Positions 49,061 to 56,595 of a DNA stretch of 64,000 nt are shown piece by piece; within the stretch, counting starts at the first letter, position 1; every line of letters begins with the position of its first letter. Below the pieces are notes generated by a model. That model was given only the letters and a program-made list of their open reading frames with translations, was not told the origin of the DNA and did no database searches. The translations under genes were made by a program, and so were the position numbers. This DNA comes from Rodentibacter caecimuris. GTDB taxonomy: Bacteria > Pseudomonadota > Gammaproteobacteria > Enterobacterales > Pasteurellaceae. The DNA lies in NCBI RefSeq assembly GCF_001019715.1, contig NZ_BBXJ01000001.1, positions 1,054,001-1,118,000 of the forward strand. Direction: 5' to 3'.

Positions 49061-50041
49061 TTATAGTTTCTCCAACTTCTCCAATTCGTCATACTGTTCT
49101 TTGCTGAACTCATACATCCCACTATCACACAATTCTTGTAGTGTGGTTTCACCGTTGATGATGTTTTGTTTACACTTCTCAAAGGCTTCATCACTGACGG
49201 TCAATTCTGTAAAGTCTGCGTCTTGGATATTGTTATCGACATAAGAAAATTCGCCCTTTTCGGCATCTTTCACTACGGCTTGGTCGGCTAATACTGCACT
49301 TTGCATTTCGACAGATAGCGGGGCTTGCTTGGAAAGCAAAAGTTTCATGACGGTTTTCAGGGCCATTGAATCGAAGTTATCCACCCAAACACTGGTGGCT
49401 TTTTCCCCTCTTGATTTTTTGTCAAGGTAGGTGCGGTAAGTTTGTGAATAGCGTTGTGCGTGTTGATTGACTTCTTCCTCAGTCATGTATAATTCAGCGG
49501 TAAAGCTATTCACCAGTTGGAAATAAGCATAGTAGCCGATAGGTTTTTCGTTTTGCTCCGGCTTTTGTTTCCAGTCGAACACATAGCCGTTAATCGGGTC
49601 CTCTTCGATCAGTTGTTTTTCATAAACCGGAACAGCGACTAATCGTTTAAATTGTCCGCTGCGTTGCGCCAGTTGGATTAATCCCTTATAACTGATTTGA
49701 AATTGAGCTTCGGTTACTTTCTGCCATTTACCATCTTTATCTTTGTAACTGCGTTGATATGGCACCATGTAAGCAAAACCAAGCCCGTTTTGTAATGGCA
49801 AATTCAGCGTTGCTGCCATACAGGCTGCATTGAAAACACTCATTGGAACGGCATTTTTTAACATGGTATTGCTGTTTACAATCTGCATAATACTTGTGGT
49901 AAAAGTTGCCGCATTTTTATTGACCAATGCTTTCACTTTTTCAAGAATAATCGGGTGGCTCAAAAAATCCTTGAGCGTTTTACATTCGGATAATTTCACC
50001 GGTGCGTTTGGTTTAGTTGGCGTATTTTGTGTCGTTGTCAT
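49061..50041 (-). CDS. recT: RecT-family single-strand annealing protein
   Basis: 326 residues with the RecT pattern: VNSNTMLKNAVPMSVFNAAC, ATLNLPLQNGLGFAYMVPYQ, EAQFQISYKGLIQLAQRSGQ, then VWVDNFDSMALKTVMKLLLS. It promotes annealing of phage DNA during recombination together with the YqaJ-type exonuclease at 45677-46321. A GGAGGT ribosome-binding site stands before the ATG. The acidic C-terminal tail (EQYDELEKLEKL) is typical. It belongs to the leftward early operon. Confidence 0.95.
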   Translation of the reverse strand: MTTTQNTPTKPNAPVKLSECKTLKDFLSHPIILEKVKALVNKNAATFTTSIMQIVNSNTMLKNAVPMSVFNAACMAATLNLPLQNGLGFAYMVPYQRSYKDKDGKWQKVTEAQFQISYKGLIQLAQRSGQFKRLVAVPVYEKQLIEEDPINGYVFDWKQKPEQNEKPIGYYAYFQLVNSFTAELYMTEEEVNQHAQRYSQTYRTYLDKKSRGEKATSVWVDNFDSMALKTVMKLLLSKQAPLSVEMQSAVLADQAVVKDAEKGEFSYVDNNIQDADFTELTVSDEAFEKCKQNIINGETTLQELCDSGMYEFSKEQYDELEKLEKL

Positions 50042-50053
50042 TTTTTACCTCCA

Positions 50054-50350
50054 TTAATAGGGCGGATGATATTCATTCATTCGTTTTTCGATACGTTTTT
50101 CAGCTACATGAGCAATCGCGCGATCACGTAATTCAATGAGCTTGTCAAATGCACCAGAACCGAATGCTAAGTCGTGTAATGCCAGTTCGTCATCATGGTA
50201 ACTAACGTATTCGTTGATGGCGTAAAGGACGTGTTCATCTTTATTTTCAGCCTCGGATTTAACCACTTTTATTTCTTCCTCAAGGGCGCAATCCCAAGCG
50301 GCGAGGCTGTCTAGGTGTTCTTGATGAGCTGAGGCAAGTAAAGGGTTCAT
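50054..50350 (-). CDS. hypothetical phage protein
   Basis: 98 residues, largely helical and acidic (LDSLAAWDCALEEEIKVVKS), with a basic arginine-rich C-terminus (RIEKRMNEYH). It is directly upstream of recT in the leftward operon with a 12-base gap. No domain recognised. Position next to recT suggests a recombination accessory role, but nothing in the sequence proves it. Confidence 0.7.
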   Translation of the reverse strand: MNPLLASAHQEHLDSLAAWDCALEEEIKVVKSEAENKDEHVLYAINEYVSYHDDELALHDLAFGSGAFDKLIELRDRAIAHVAEKRIEKRMNEYHPPY

Positions 50351-50371
50351 TGTTTAATCTCCAAAGTTCGG

Positions 50372-50581
50372 TCAATTTCTACGTCTATTTTTTGTTTGAT
50401 TAAGCAAATTTAGCTCTGCTAATCGCTGCTTTCTTTTTTCAATTTCGGTTTCACATAATGACTTGTCGCAGTGGTTTTGGCTTATCCATACTTTCTTTCC
50501 GTTGATATATTCCACGGCGATATAGCCCAATCCTTGTGGGTGCGATTGAATGTCATAGTTGCGTGTTTTATTGATTTTCAT
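50372..50581 (-). CDS. small hypothetical phage protein
   Basis: 69 residues: MKINKTRNYDIQSHPQGLGY, then a short beta stretch KKVWISQNHCDKSLCETEIE and a basic tail. It overlaps the stop of the upstream gene by 14 bases, a usual sign of a real phage operon gene. There is one cysteine pair but no full zinc motif. Function unknown. Confidence 0.65.
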   Translation of the reverse strand: MKINKTRNYDIQSHPQGLGYIAVEYINGKKVWISQNHCDKSLCETEIEKRKQRLAELNLLNQTKNRRRN

Positions 50582-50966
50582 GATTTAACTCCGCTTGTTT
50601 TATTGCTGTGTAGTGGAGTAGTTCCCATTCCGCTTGTGGTGTTAAATTTGGCTGCCAATCCCCGTTTTCTTCACGCCAAAGTTTTCGCATTTCAGCTCGG
50701 GTTTCACGGCTGATTTGCTCGCTGAGGTCGTGGTTGTGCCAGTCTGTCGGATTTCCCCAAGCTTGCGAGACACTAAAAATGGCAATCACTACGATTGCGG
50801 TGGCGAGTAAAACAAGTGCGCCTTTGCCAAGAAAGGCGAGAAATTCAAAGATTGATTTGTGCATAGTGGCTTCCTGTTTTGGTGGTTCGTTAATAAATAC
50901 GGTGCGGGAACGCATAGCGATTTGGTTTCGTTGAGATCGCTTTCTTTTCTTTTGGCGTTTGTTCAT
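50568..50966 (-). CDS. single-pass membrane phage protein
   Basis: 132 residues from the ATG at 50966, chosen because GAGGAAACA precedes it. A very basic N-terminus (NKRQKKRKRSQRNQIAMRSR), one hydrophobic helix (KGALVLLATAIVVIAIFSVS, about residues 55-75) and a tryptophan-rich acidic C-terminal part. The topology suggests an inner-membrane protein with the tail outside. No family recognised. Confidence 0.65.
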   Translation of the reverse strand: MNKRQKKRKRSQRNQIAMRSRTVFINEPPKQEATMHKSIFEFLAFLGKGALVLLATAIVVIAIFSVSQAWGNPTDWHNHDLSEQISRETRAEMRKLWREENGDWQPNLTPQAEWELLHYTAIKQAELNHENQ

Positions 50967-51056
50967 TTTTGTTTCCTCTAAAAAGTGCGGTTTATTTAGC
51001 CACGACCGCAAACGTGGTATCCTTGTGTTTTGTTCAACAACACAGAGGAGAGTATT

Positions 51057-51245
51057 ATGGAAAAAGAATGTATCAGTTATGAAAAGGCGGTAGATTTAGC
51101 GGTTCAGCTTGTACCGAAAGAAGAAATCTATCGAGCCAATGGAAATTGGGAAAACGGACTAACTGATATTGTTTCCGCGCTTTTTCAAATTGCTGATGAT
51201 ATTTACAACCGCATTAATCAAGATGATGACGATGTTCAACCTTAA
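51057..51245 (+). CDS. small acidic hypothetical protein
   Basis: 62 residues from the ATG at 51057 (EKECISYEKAVDLAVQLVPK). GAGGAG stands ahead, and the frame to 51030 has no ribosome-binding site. Acidic and helical, ending DQDDDDV-like. It runs rightward against the leftward operon and its 3' end overlaps the end of the 71-residue gene on the other strand by 32 bases. Like the DUF1508 gene it may be expressed in the lysogen. Confidence 0.6.
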   Translation: MEKECISYEKAVDLAVQLVPKEEIYRANGNWENGLTDIVSALFQIADDIYNRINQDDDDVQP

Positions 51246-51429
51246 TTAACGGAATCGGTTTAATCATTGGCTTTTGTTCAAGCCTGTGTAGTTCAAGCAG
51301 TCGGATAATTTCGGCTGCTTTTTCGTTTGCACCGTCAATCGTCCACGGTTTAGTGGCTTCATACTCAAGCACATATTCGCCTTGACAGTTGCTATCTGCT
51401 TCTAATTTGAAGGTGAATTTAATGTTCAT
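51214..51429 (-). CDS. small hypothetical protein, cassette C
   Basis: 71 residues from the ATG at 51429 (MNIKFTFKLEADSNCQGEYV), with GGAAAC ahead. A beta-rich first half, then EKAAEIIRLLELHRLEQKPM. It occupies the place held by the small membrane proteins in cassettes A and B, directly after the conserved spacer, but is unrelated to them. This shows the slot behind each antirepressor accepts different genes. Confidence 0.65.
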   Translation of the reverse strand: MNIKFTFKLEADSNCQGEYVLEYEATKPWTIDGANEKAAEIIRLLELHRLEQKPMIKPIPLIKVEHRHHLD

Positions 51430-51463
51430 TTTTGTTTCCTTTTTAGTCAATTTACTGAATTTT

Positions 51464-51529
51464 GGGTGTAGAAAACCGCCACACGATTTTCACGGGGAAA
51501 AGTGCGGTCGGTTTTAGTTAGGTTTTAGA
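51464..51529 (-). repeat. conserved spacer after antirepressor C
   Basis: Third copy of the spacer block found at 42350-42411 and 46467-46529, with the same uptake sequence and hairpin ends. Confidence 0.75.
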
Positions 51530-52196
51530 TTACTTGGTAGTTATTAGATTTCGGGTTGTAATTCTCGAGGTGTTTTAGCACTCGCCAGTTACTCTCATAG
51601 TCGTATTTGAAATCGGCTGTAAGGCGTTTCAGTAGCTTATGAACTTCCCGAATAGTGTGCTTATATTCGTAGGCTTGTCCGTAGATTGCACCGGAATATT
51701 TTGAACCGATAGTTTCCATTGCCGGATAAATCATTCGGCAAGTTTCTGTGCCTCGTAAGGCGATAAACCATATCCATGGTAATAACTGAAGTTCGTGTTC
51801 GGTAAATTCAAAAGTGAATTTCTTTTCGGGCTCGGGTAAGGCGAGCTGTTTGGGCTCTAACTGATATTTTCCAGTTTTACGAATTTGCGGTAGCACTTCT
51901 TCAAATACCCACGCTTCAAAAGGTTCGGCTTCGGGTTTTCTGCTTTTGATGATTAAGCGGTATAAATTCGGTTCGTTGATGAAGATCATTGATTGATTGC
52001 CGCCAATCGTAAGGGTGTCTCTAATAGATACACCCTTTGGATTACAATTTTTATGAACCGCTTGTCTAGGGTTGGTGTAATCTAAAATTGAGCAAACATC
52101 ATTGGCACAGAACCAAAACTCGTTATTTTGATCGGTAATAATACGAACAGGAAGATCTTTAAAATTGAAAGATTGGAATTGAATTTGATTTGACAT
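51525..52196 (-). CDS. Bro-N antirepressor with P22AR-type C-terminal domain (copy C)
   Basis: 223 residues. The N-terminal BRO domain (FNFKDLPVRIITDQNNEFWF, CANDVCSILDYTNPRQAVHK, then FINEPNLYRLIIKSRKPEAE and FEAWVFEEVLPQIRKTG) replaces the KilA-N domain of copies A and B. The linker QLALPEPEKKFTFEFTEHEL is almost identical to copy A in protein and DNA, marking a recombination joint, and the C-terminal domain is shared. It is expected to inactivate a phage repressor. Confidence 0.87.
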   Translation of the reverse strand: MSNQIQFQSFNFKDLPVRIITDQNNEFWFCANDVCSILDYTNPRQAVHKNCNPKGVSIRDTLTIGGNQSMIFINEPNLYRLIIKSRKPEAEPFEAWVFEEVLPQIRKTGKYQLEPKQLALPEPEKKFTFEFTEHELQLLPWIWFIALRGTETCRMIYPAMETIGSKYSGAIYGQAYEYKHTIREVHKLLKRLTADFKYDYESNWRVLKHLENYNPKSNNYQVI

Positions 52197-52343
52197 TTTT
52201 TATACCTGAAGTTTAGTTAGTAAACCGAACATTAGTGGTGTTCGGGCTTCAACTACCGCTTCAGACGGCGGAACTTATTTCCTTTCGGTATTGTATTAGG
52301 TTCTCTCGACCCGAACATAGATTTACTATGCTAAATTTTAGGC
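52197..52343 (-). promoter_or_regulatory. antirepressor C leader with antisense target site
   Basis: The leader contains TGAAGCGGTAGT, which can pair at 10 of 12 positions with the loop ACTACAACTTCA of C4-like RNA C, and keeps the AACCTAATACAATACC block seen in copies A and B. A hairpin, CCGAACACCACTAATGTTCGG, lies nearer the start codon. Confidence 0.5.
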
Positions 52344-52428
52344 ATAAAAAAACCGCTATGCTGTCGGGTGCGGATAACCGCTGAAGTTGTAGTGCGGTTA
52401 TCTTAATCCGAAAGGGGAGCGGTGTCAA
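52344..52428 (-). ncRNA. C4-like antisense RNA, copy C
   Basis: The promoter on the minus strand is TTGACA (52423-52428), 17 bases, TAAGAT (52400-52405). The body contains AACCGC-loop-GCGGTT, with loop ACTACAACTTCA complementary to the antirepressor leader, and ends in CCGC...GCGG with T7. It is more diverged than copies A and B but has the same order of promoter, antisense loop, terminator and leader. Confidence 0.62.
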
Positions 52429-52520
52429 TGTTATTTCCATAATGAAATCCTCTCTGCTCAGTGGTAAGATTATCAGCGACCAAACTTTTAATTTATCACT
52501 TCAACAAAGAGGATTTTATT

Positions 52521-53393
52521 ATGAATGAGTTGTATCCTATCGTTAGTGGTGCTTTAAGTGGACTAGCAGCCGCAGGTGCTTTGAAAGGACCTATTGAAAG
52601 CCTCACACAAATTTGGACTTTAACTATTGGTAGATTTCCAGATAATGCTTATCAGAAATATAAAATAAAACAAGCAGCTAATCTTGAAAAATATGCAAAT
52701 GAGGTAAAAGAGGAAATAGAAAAAATCCCTGAAGAAAATATTCAAGAACCCAAATTGAGTGTCGTTGGTCCAGCTCTTGAAGCTTCTAAATTCTATATGG
52801 AAGAAGATGAAATTAGAGGAATGTTTGCGAAACTAATAGCTTCATCAATGGATAAGACACAATCTAGTAATATTCACCCTTCGTTTGTTGAAATGATTAA
52901 AATGCTCAGTCCGTTAGATGCTAAGAACTTATATTATCTTTCTCAAATAGGGGAAGATGCTACGATTTCTGCGGTTCACTTAAAATTCCCTAATGGTACT
53001 TTTACTGAGCTATATTCTCATGTTTTCCTAGATAATCCTGAAGTACAGGATATCACTATCATTTCCCCCTCAATTGACAATCTTATCAGATTAAAATTAG
53101 TAAATGTCTTCTATGATAGAAAAAGACCCAAAGATGAATTATATGATAAACATAAAAACCATGGGAACTTTATGGCATTGAAAGATGAATATGAAAAAAT
53201 GAATAGTAATGCCAAGAATATGTTAGCTGACTTAGATAGTGGTAAAATTTATTTTGATAAAAATATGTCTCCCGAAGAAAAAAAAGAAGCTAGAGAATCT
53301 CTTGAAATTGAAAAAGAGATTAAATTAGAAATGGGTAAAGGAATTATTGAATTAACAGCTCTTGGCAAAAACTTCTGTAAGGTTTGCCTATGA
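52521..53393 (+). CDS. DUF4393 (Abi-alpha-like) protein
   Basis: 290 residues from the ATG at 52521, which has AGAGGA ahead; the longer frame to 52461 was rejected. The N-terminus has a hydrophobic stretch (IVSGALSGLAAAGALKGPIE). The core pattern is VVGPALEASKFYMEEDEIRG, FAKLIASSMDK, then HPSFVEMIKMLSPLDAKNLY, with EL-TALGKNF at the end, the DUF4393 signature. Members are annotated as abortive infection protein Abi-alpha. It runs rightward, divergent from antirepressor C, and is probably expressed from the prophage. Confidence 0.85.
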   Translation: MNELYPIVSGALSGLAAAGALKGPIESLTQIWTLTIGRFPDNAYQKYKIKQAANLEKYANEVKEEIEKIPEENIQEPKLSVVGPALEASKFYMEEDEIRGMFAKLIASSMDKTQSSNIHPSFVEMIKMLSPLDAKNLYYLSQIGEDATISAVHLKFPNGTFTELYSHVFLDNPEVQDITIISPSIDNLIRLKLVNVFYDRKRPKDELYDKHKNHGNFMALKDEYEKMNSNAKNMLADLDSGKIYFDKNMSPEEKKEARESLEIEKEIKLEMGKGIIELTALGKNFCKVCL

Positions 53394-53561
53394 GTTTTTT
53401 TTAACTATTTCTTTAATATCTTTCGCATATTGTTCAAAGGCTTTAGTTTCTTCATTGAAGAACTTATCAAACCACTTCGTTACTTGTGTCATTGTGAACC
53501 AGTGGACTAACAGCGATACAAGTAATGAAACTAATGCTGAGGTAAGTATTGTTGAAAGCAT
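53388..53561 (-). CDS. small membrane protein
   Basis: 57 residues from the ATG at 53561 (MLSTILTSALVSLLVSLLVH), with AAAGG nearby. One long hydrophobic helix is followed by FDKFFNEETKAFEQYAKDIK. Its end overlaps the DUF4393 stop by 6 bases. An ATG 30 bases upstream is also open. The role is unknown; a membrane toxin or partner of the DUF4393 protein is possible but unproven. Confidence 0.55.
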   Translation of the reverse strand: MLSTILTSALVSLLVSLLVHWFTMTQVTKWFDKFFNEETKAFEQYAKDIKEIVKKNS

Positions 53562-53895
53562 ATATAGAACCTTTATGTATAAAAAAACCACCTGTTACAG
53601 TGGGCAAGTGGAGTGAGACTGGGTCTCTATGTCATTAAAAACCGCTCTCGGTTTAGAGGTTTCAAGAAGATTGGGCGAATTGCTTCGCACAGGGTTTTGA
53701 GAGCGGTTTTTGATGATTGCCTTTTTTACAGAAAGGCTAACTGGGTTTATATGCTTTTCCTTGCGAGGATCGGCTTAAAGCACGCAGTATCTCCGATTAA
53801 AGTAGTGCAAGTACCTGAATCTGCTTTAGTTTATAGCTTACCTTAGCTCTTTATCTATAAACCATAGAGTTAGGCTTGTAAGGCTCAAGCAAAAG
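53562..53895. other. non-coding segment with a long structured element
   Basis: No convincing protein gene. At 53634-53713 a perfect 13-pair stem (AAAAACCGCTCTC / GAGAGCGGTTTTT) encloses about 50 bases that contain a smaller hairpin, GGGCGAA-TTGC-TTCGCAC. A 23-codon frame (MSLKTALGLEVSRRLGELLR...) fits inside on the plus strand. The stem ends in T-runs on both strands, so it could be a terminator-bearing small RNA or a C4-like relic. The rest shows nothing clear. Confidence 0.45.
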
Positions 53896-54363
53896 TTAGT
53901 TATATGCGGTTAATATTAATTCAGGGAACACGACAATTTCATTTATTAATTTGCTAATCGTTGTTAGCTTTTTAATACCTGTTTCACTATCAGTTACAGT
54001 CATTTTAAGACTTAAATCAACTGGGCCATACCACCCTTCCCTTAAGACTTCCTCTCGTTCTTTTTCATCAAAGAGCTCAATAAGAATTTCTTCAACAGTG
54101 CGACCGGCATAGATTTCGCTTTCTTCTCCAATCCAGAAGGCTTTTTGCATTTTTTGAATATCTTCAATTGCTTTATCAATGCATTCAATCCCTTTTCCAT
54201 ACCGTAATGTGTCAATAATTCCATTTTCGTGTACAGTAACTGAATATTCTCCGGTATCTATATCTTGAGCAAGTGTAGGGCGGTAATGTTCAATGAATTT
54301 CATTCGCTTAGATTGTCGGATTAGCTCGTCATATTCCGACTTTGAAATTGTGATTGTTTCCAT
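53896..54363 (-). CDS. hypothetical phage protein
   Basis: 155 residues: METITISKSEYDELIRQSKR, then a mixed region with GEYSVTVHENGIIDTLRYGK and a C-terminal YGPVDLSLKMTVTDSETGIK. The first 20 residues recall a short coiled-coil tag seen in several small phage proteins (ISKSEYDEL). No domain recognised. It is part of the leftward operon, following the basic 82-residue protein gene. Confidence 0.65.
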   Translation of the reverse strand: METITISKSEYDELIRQSKRMKFIEHYRPTLAQDIDTGEYSVTVHENGIIDTLRYGKGIECIDKAIEDIQKMQKAFWIGEESEIYAGRTVEEILIELFDEKEREEVLREGWYGPVDLSLKMTVTDSETGIKKLTTISKLINEIVVFPELILTAYN

Positions 54364-54378
54364 TTGTAGTTTCCTCTT

Positions 54379-54627
54379 TTAAACTCTCACTAACTCCCGA
54401 CAACCCATTTGTCGGCGTTCTTTGGCTCTGACTTGACCGGATTTGATTTTGCCTTTTACATAGTTATAGTTGGCAATATCAATTAGCTTTTTGTCTCTGC
54501 CGGCAAGATTTATCGCTTTTTCAACCTTGTTGCCGATTGGTTTAGCAATTAAAGCTTTTTGCTTTTGAGCGATACGTTTAGCCCGCTTAAAGTTTTTTGC
54601 CGGATTAACCGATTTTGTGATGTTCAT
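54379..54627 (-). CDS. small basic phage protein
   Basis: 82 residues, strongly basic (KNFKRAKRIAQKQKALIAKP, then KVKGKIKSGQVRAKERRQMG), suggesting nucleic-acid binding. No family recognised. GAGAGGAGAAAGAGT upstream of the ATG gives a strong ribosome-binding site. It lies 15 bases upstream of the 155-residue gene on the same strand and behind a structured leader. Confidence 0.65.
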   Translation of the reverse strand: MNITKSVNPAKNFKRAKRIAQKQKALIAKPIGNKVEKAINLAGRDKKLIDIANYNYVKGKIKSGQVRAKERRQMGCRELVRV

Positions 54628-55002
54628 ACTCTTTCTCCTCTCTTATTTCAAACCGCACTTACAATGTGATAAATCCGATACTCTGTCATTTCAGTGTAAC
54701 CTTGTTACCGTCAAATTCATTTCTCGTTATTTAAGAGAGTAATCGCGGTTTGAAATAAGCCTTGTTTTACTGCCGTTCAGCGTGGGGGTCATTAAACAAG
54801 TTAACCCGATTCCACTTAACTAAATTGTGTCGCAACCGTAGATAACAGATTAAGTACAACAATCTCTTAACCTCTTACGGTATATAGATTTTTAAAGAAC
54901 ATTCAAACCACCGTCTCTGCTTATCTCTCGGCTTTCGCCTGCTCGGGTGGAAAGGTTAAGAACCTTTATTCAAGCCCTCCTCAAAGAGCTTGGTAAAAAT
55001 TC
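54628..55002 (-). other. structured intergenic region with a boxA-like element
   Basis: No open frame of note. On the minus strand it holds, in order, CAAGC...GCTTG, the palindrome AAAGGTT-CTT-AACCTTT, a CCACC...GGTGG stem (54908-54950) enclosing the GNRA-type hairpin GGC-GAAA-GCC (54930-54939), and then TGTTCTTTAAAAA (54889-54901), which resembles boxA. This could be a phage antitermination (nut-like) site in the leftward operon. The order of hairpin before boxA differs from lambda, so it is only a candidate. Confidence 0.4.
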
Positions 55003-55203
55003 TTAAGCGAGGGCTTGAGCGGTGATTTCAGCACAGGCTTTGATATTTTTCGTTAGCTCGTCCATAAATCCACTCTCTTGTTTTTGATATAGACGATATA
55101 ACTCTTGAGTGCTTTTACCGCTTTTCTGTGCCATTAGCTTGATACTTTCTACCAATGCCATTGAAAAGAAATTTTGGTTTTCAAGAAGTTGTTTAGCTGT
55201 CAT
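55003..55203 (-). CDS. small helical phage protein
   Basis: 66 residues: MTAKQLLENQNFFSMALVES, then IKLMAQKSGKSTQELYRLYQ and a helical acidic tail. It is the first gene after a strong leftward promoter at 55241-55269, the place where lambda carries its antiterminator N, but it has no arginine-rich N-peptide motif, so I do not call it N. AGGAAATAA precedes the ATG. Confidence 0.65.
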   Translation of the reverse strand: MTAKQLLENQNFFSMALVESIKLMAQKSGKSTQELYRLYQKQESGFMDELTKNIKACAEITAQALA

Positions 55204-55240
55204 GTTATTTCCTTAGTGGGTGTTTTGTTTTGATGTGGTT

Positions 55241-55269
55241 ATTATCACGGTTTGAAATTTAAAAGTCAA
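55241..55269 (-). promoter_or_regulatory. strong leftward promoter
   Basis: Minus strand: TTGACT, 17 bases, GATAAT. The start codon of the 66-residue gene lies 38 bases past the -10 box. It probably drives the leftward early genes from 55203 onward. The rest of the gap 55204-55563 holds an uptake sequence (55417-55426) and AT-rich DNA. Confidence 0.75.
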
Positions 55270-55495
55270 TAACAAAAAGTGATTTATTTTGTAAAACATA
55301 TTTCAATTTGTTATTGTTTGATTGATTTTTAAGAGAATAATTTTTTGATGAAGTAGTTTGATTGCTTGTTTTTTGAACAATAAATAAGGCTTAAGCGTGG
55401 ATTTGGGGATAAAAAGGGAAGTGCGGTCAGTTTTTCGGTTATTTTCGTGGTGGTATGAGGATGTTAACGAAATAGATTTCGTCGAGATAAAAGAA

Positions 55496-55517
55496 AACCG
55501 CCATGAGGGCGGTTACA
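55496..55517 (-). terminator. terminator of the DUF3800 gene
   Basis: AACCGCCCTCATGGCGGTT, followed by TTC and T4 on the minus strand. Confidence 0.75.
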
Positions 55518-55563
55518 ATGAGAAACCGATAACTATCTATGAGAAATGGTTTAAGAATAGATG

Positions 55564-56424
55564 TTAGTTCCGACAAATTTGTAATTGCCTGCAACGTCGA
55601 TCATCAAACTTTTTCTTCAAAGCCTGTAATTTTTCTTTGCTAGCTAATTTGGGGAGATTATTTCGAACATTACTTCTTTTTTGTGCGCTCGCTATTTTAT
55701 CACCGAAGTAGCGGACAAACAATTCGTACTCAGGTTTTGCCTGTGGCTCAATTTGATAGTACGAAATTTTACCATAGATTGCACACAGCCAATCGGCACA
55801 CTGAATTGTTTGATATAATTTGCTATCTACTTGCATTGGTGCTTCAATGAGCTGAAACCTGCCGTTTTGGTGCATTTCGTAGATTGATTTTTTTACTAAA
55901 TCTGCGCTACCTTCGCTATCATCCATAAAAATAAGGAACTGGGCATCTTCAGATTTAAATTCATCATCTAGCCGTTTGATTATCTCTGTTAGACTTGATT
56001 TATAGACTTCCTGTGGGTTATGCTGTTTAGGATCTCTAAATTTTGCTTCTCCAACATAAAAGAGAAATCCGCCTTTTGACGTGATTCTATTAATGATTCT
56101 TGAGGTAGATCGAATTAAGAAATCTTTGTATTTTTTTAGGTTAACTACTGAATACTGCTGAGAACCTTTCTTTTCCCAAGTAGAAAGCTGAAACCTTTCT
56201 CCATTACTTTTGGCTTTTTCTTTGGCTTGCTTAATGTCAAAATTTTGAAAAAGTTTAAGTTTTAAATCAAAGAAGAATGAGGAGAATGGACGAACTGCAT
56301 TAATTGGTAGAACAAATCCCCCTAGCCCAAATGCGGGGTGAGTGTTGTGCTGTGAATGTTCTGATGATATGTATGGGCCTATATGACCGAATTCATCAAG
56401 ATAAACGATATAAGTTTTAGCCAT
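55564..56424 (-). CDS. DUF3800 domain protein
   Basis: 286 residues with the DUF3800 pattern: KTYIVYLDEFGHIGPYISSE (the Y-x-DE-S/F-G opening), GLGGFVLP, the acidic FLIFMDDSEG and the conserved IQCADWLCAIYGK with its Asp. The fold is predicted to be RNase H-like, with the acidic residues as a possible active site, and members sit in phages and defence islands. Function is unproven. A promoter at 56525-56552 and a long structured leader (56430-56515) precede it; a terminator follows. Confidence 0.88.
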   Translation of the reverse strand: MAKTYIVYLDEFGHIGPYISSEHSQHNTHPAFGLGGFVLPINAVRPFSSFFFDLKLKLFQNFDIKQAKEKAKSNGERFQLSTWEKKGSQQYSVVNLKKYKDFLIRSTSRIINRITSKGGFLFYVGEAKFRDPKQHNPQEVYKSSLTEIIKRLDDEFKSEDAQFLIFMDDSEGSADLVKKSIYEMHQNGRFQLIEAPMQVDSKLYQTIQCADWLCAIYGKISYYQIEPQAKPEYELFVRYFGDKIASAQKRSNVRNNLPKLASKEKLQALKKKFDDRRCRQLQICRN

Positions 56425-56429
56425 ATTTT

Positions 56430-56515
56430 CCTTAGCCTAAAAGCACGGAAGCTCAACCACATAGATTGAGCCCCGGAATCAGCAGCAAACATTGCATTTC
56501 AGCAATGCCTGCTTC
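56430..56515 (-). ncRNA. structured leader of the DUF3800 gene
   Basis: Two stable hairpins lie between promoter and start codon: GCAGGCATTGC / GCAATGTTTGC (56484-56512) and CGGGGCTCAA / TTGAGCTTCCG (56446-56475). The second ends about 20 bases before the ATG. Structured RNA motifs linked to DUF3800 genes have been reported from comparative genomics (the DUF3800 RNA motifs). I cannot tell whether this belongs to one of them. Confidence 0.55.
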
Positions 56516-56524
56516 TGCATGTGG

Positions 56525-56552
56525 ATATTACCCTATATTTTAGAATTGTCAA
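56525..56552 (-). promoter_or_regulatory. promoter of the DUF3800 leader
   Basis: Minus strand: perfect TTGACA (56547-56552), 16 bases, TAATAT (56525-56530). Confidence 0.75.
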
Positions 56553-56595
56553 GTAAAATTTAACCATGTTGGTTAATAAACAAAGAAAACCGCAC

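Noticed and set aside
53613-53846. 77-codon plus-strand ORF after DUF4393
   Set aside because: It lies across the long stem structure and has no ribosome-binding site; the composition is not protein-like.
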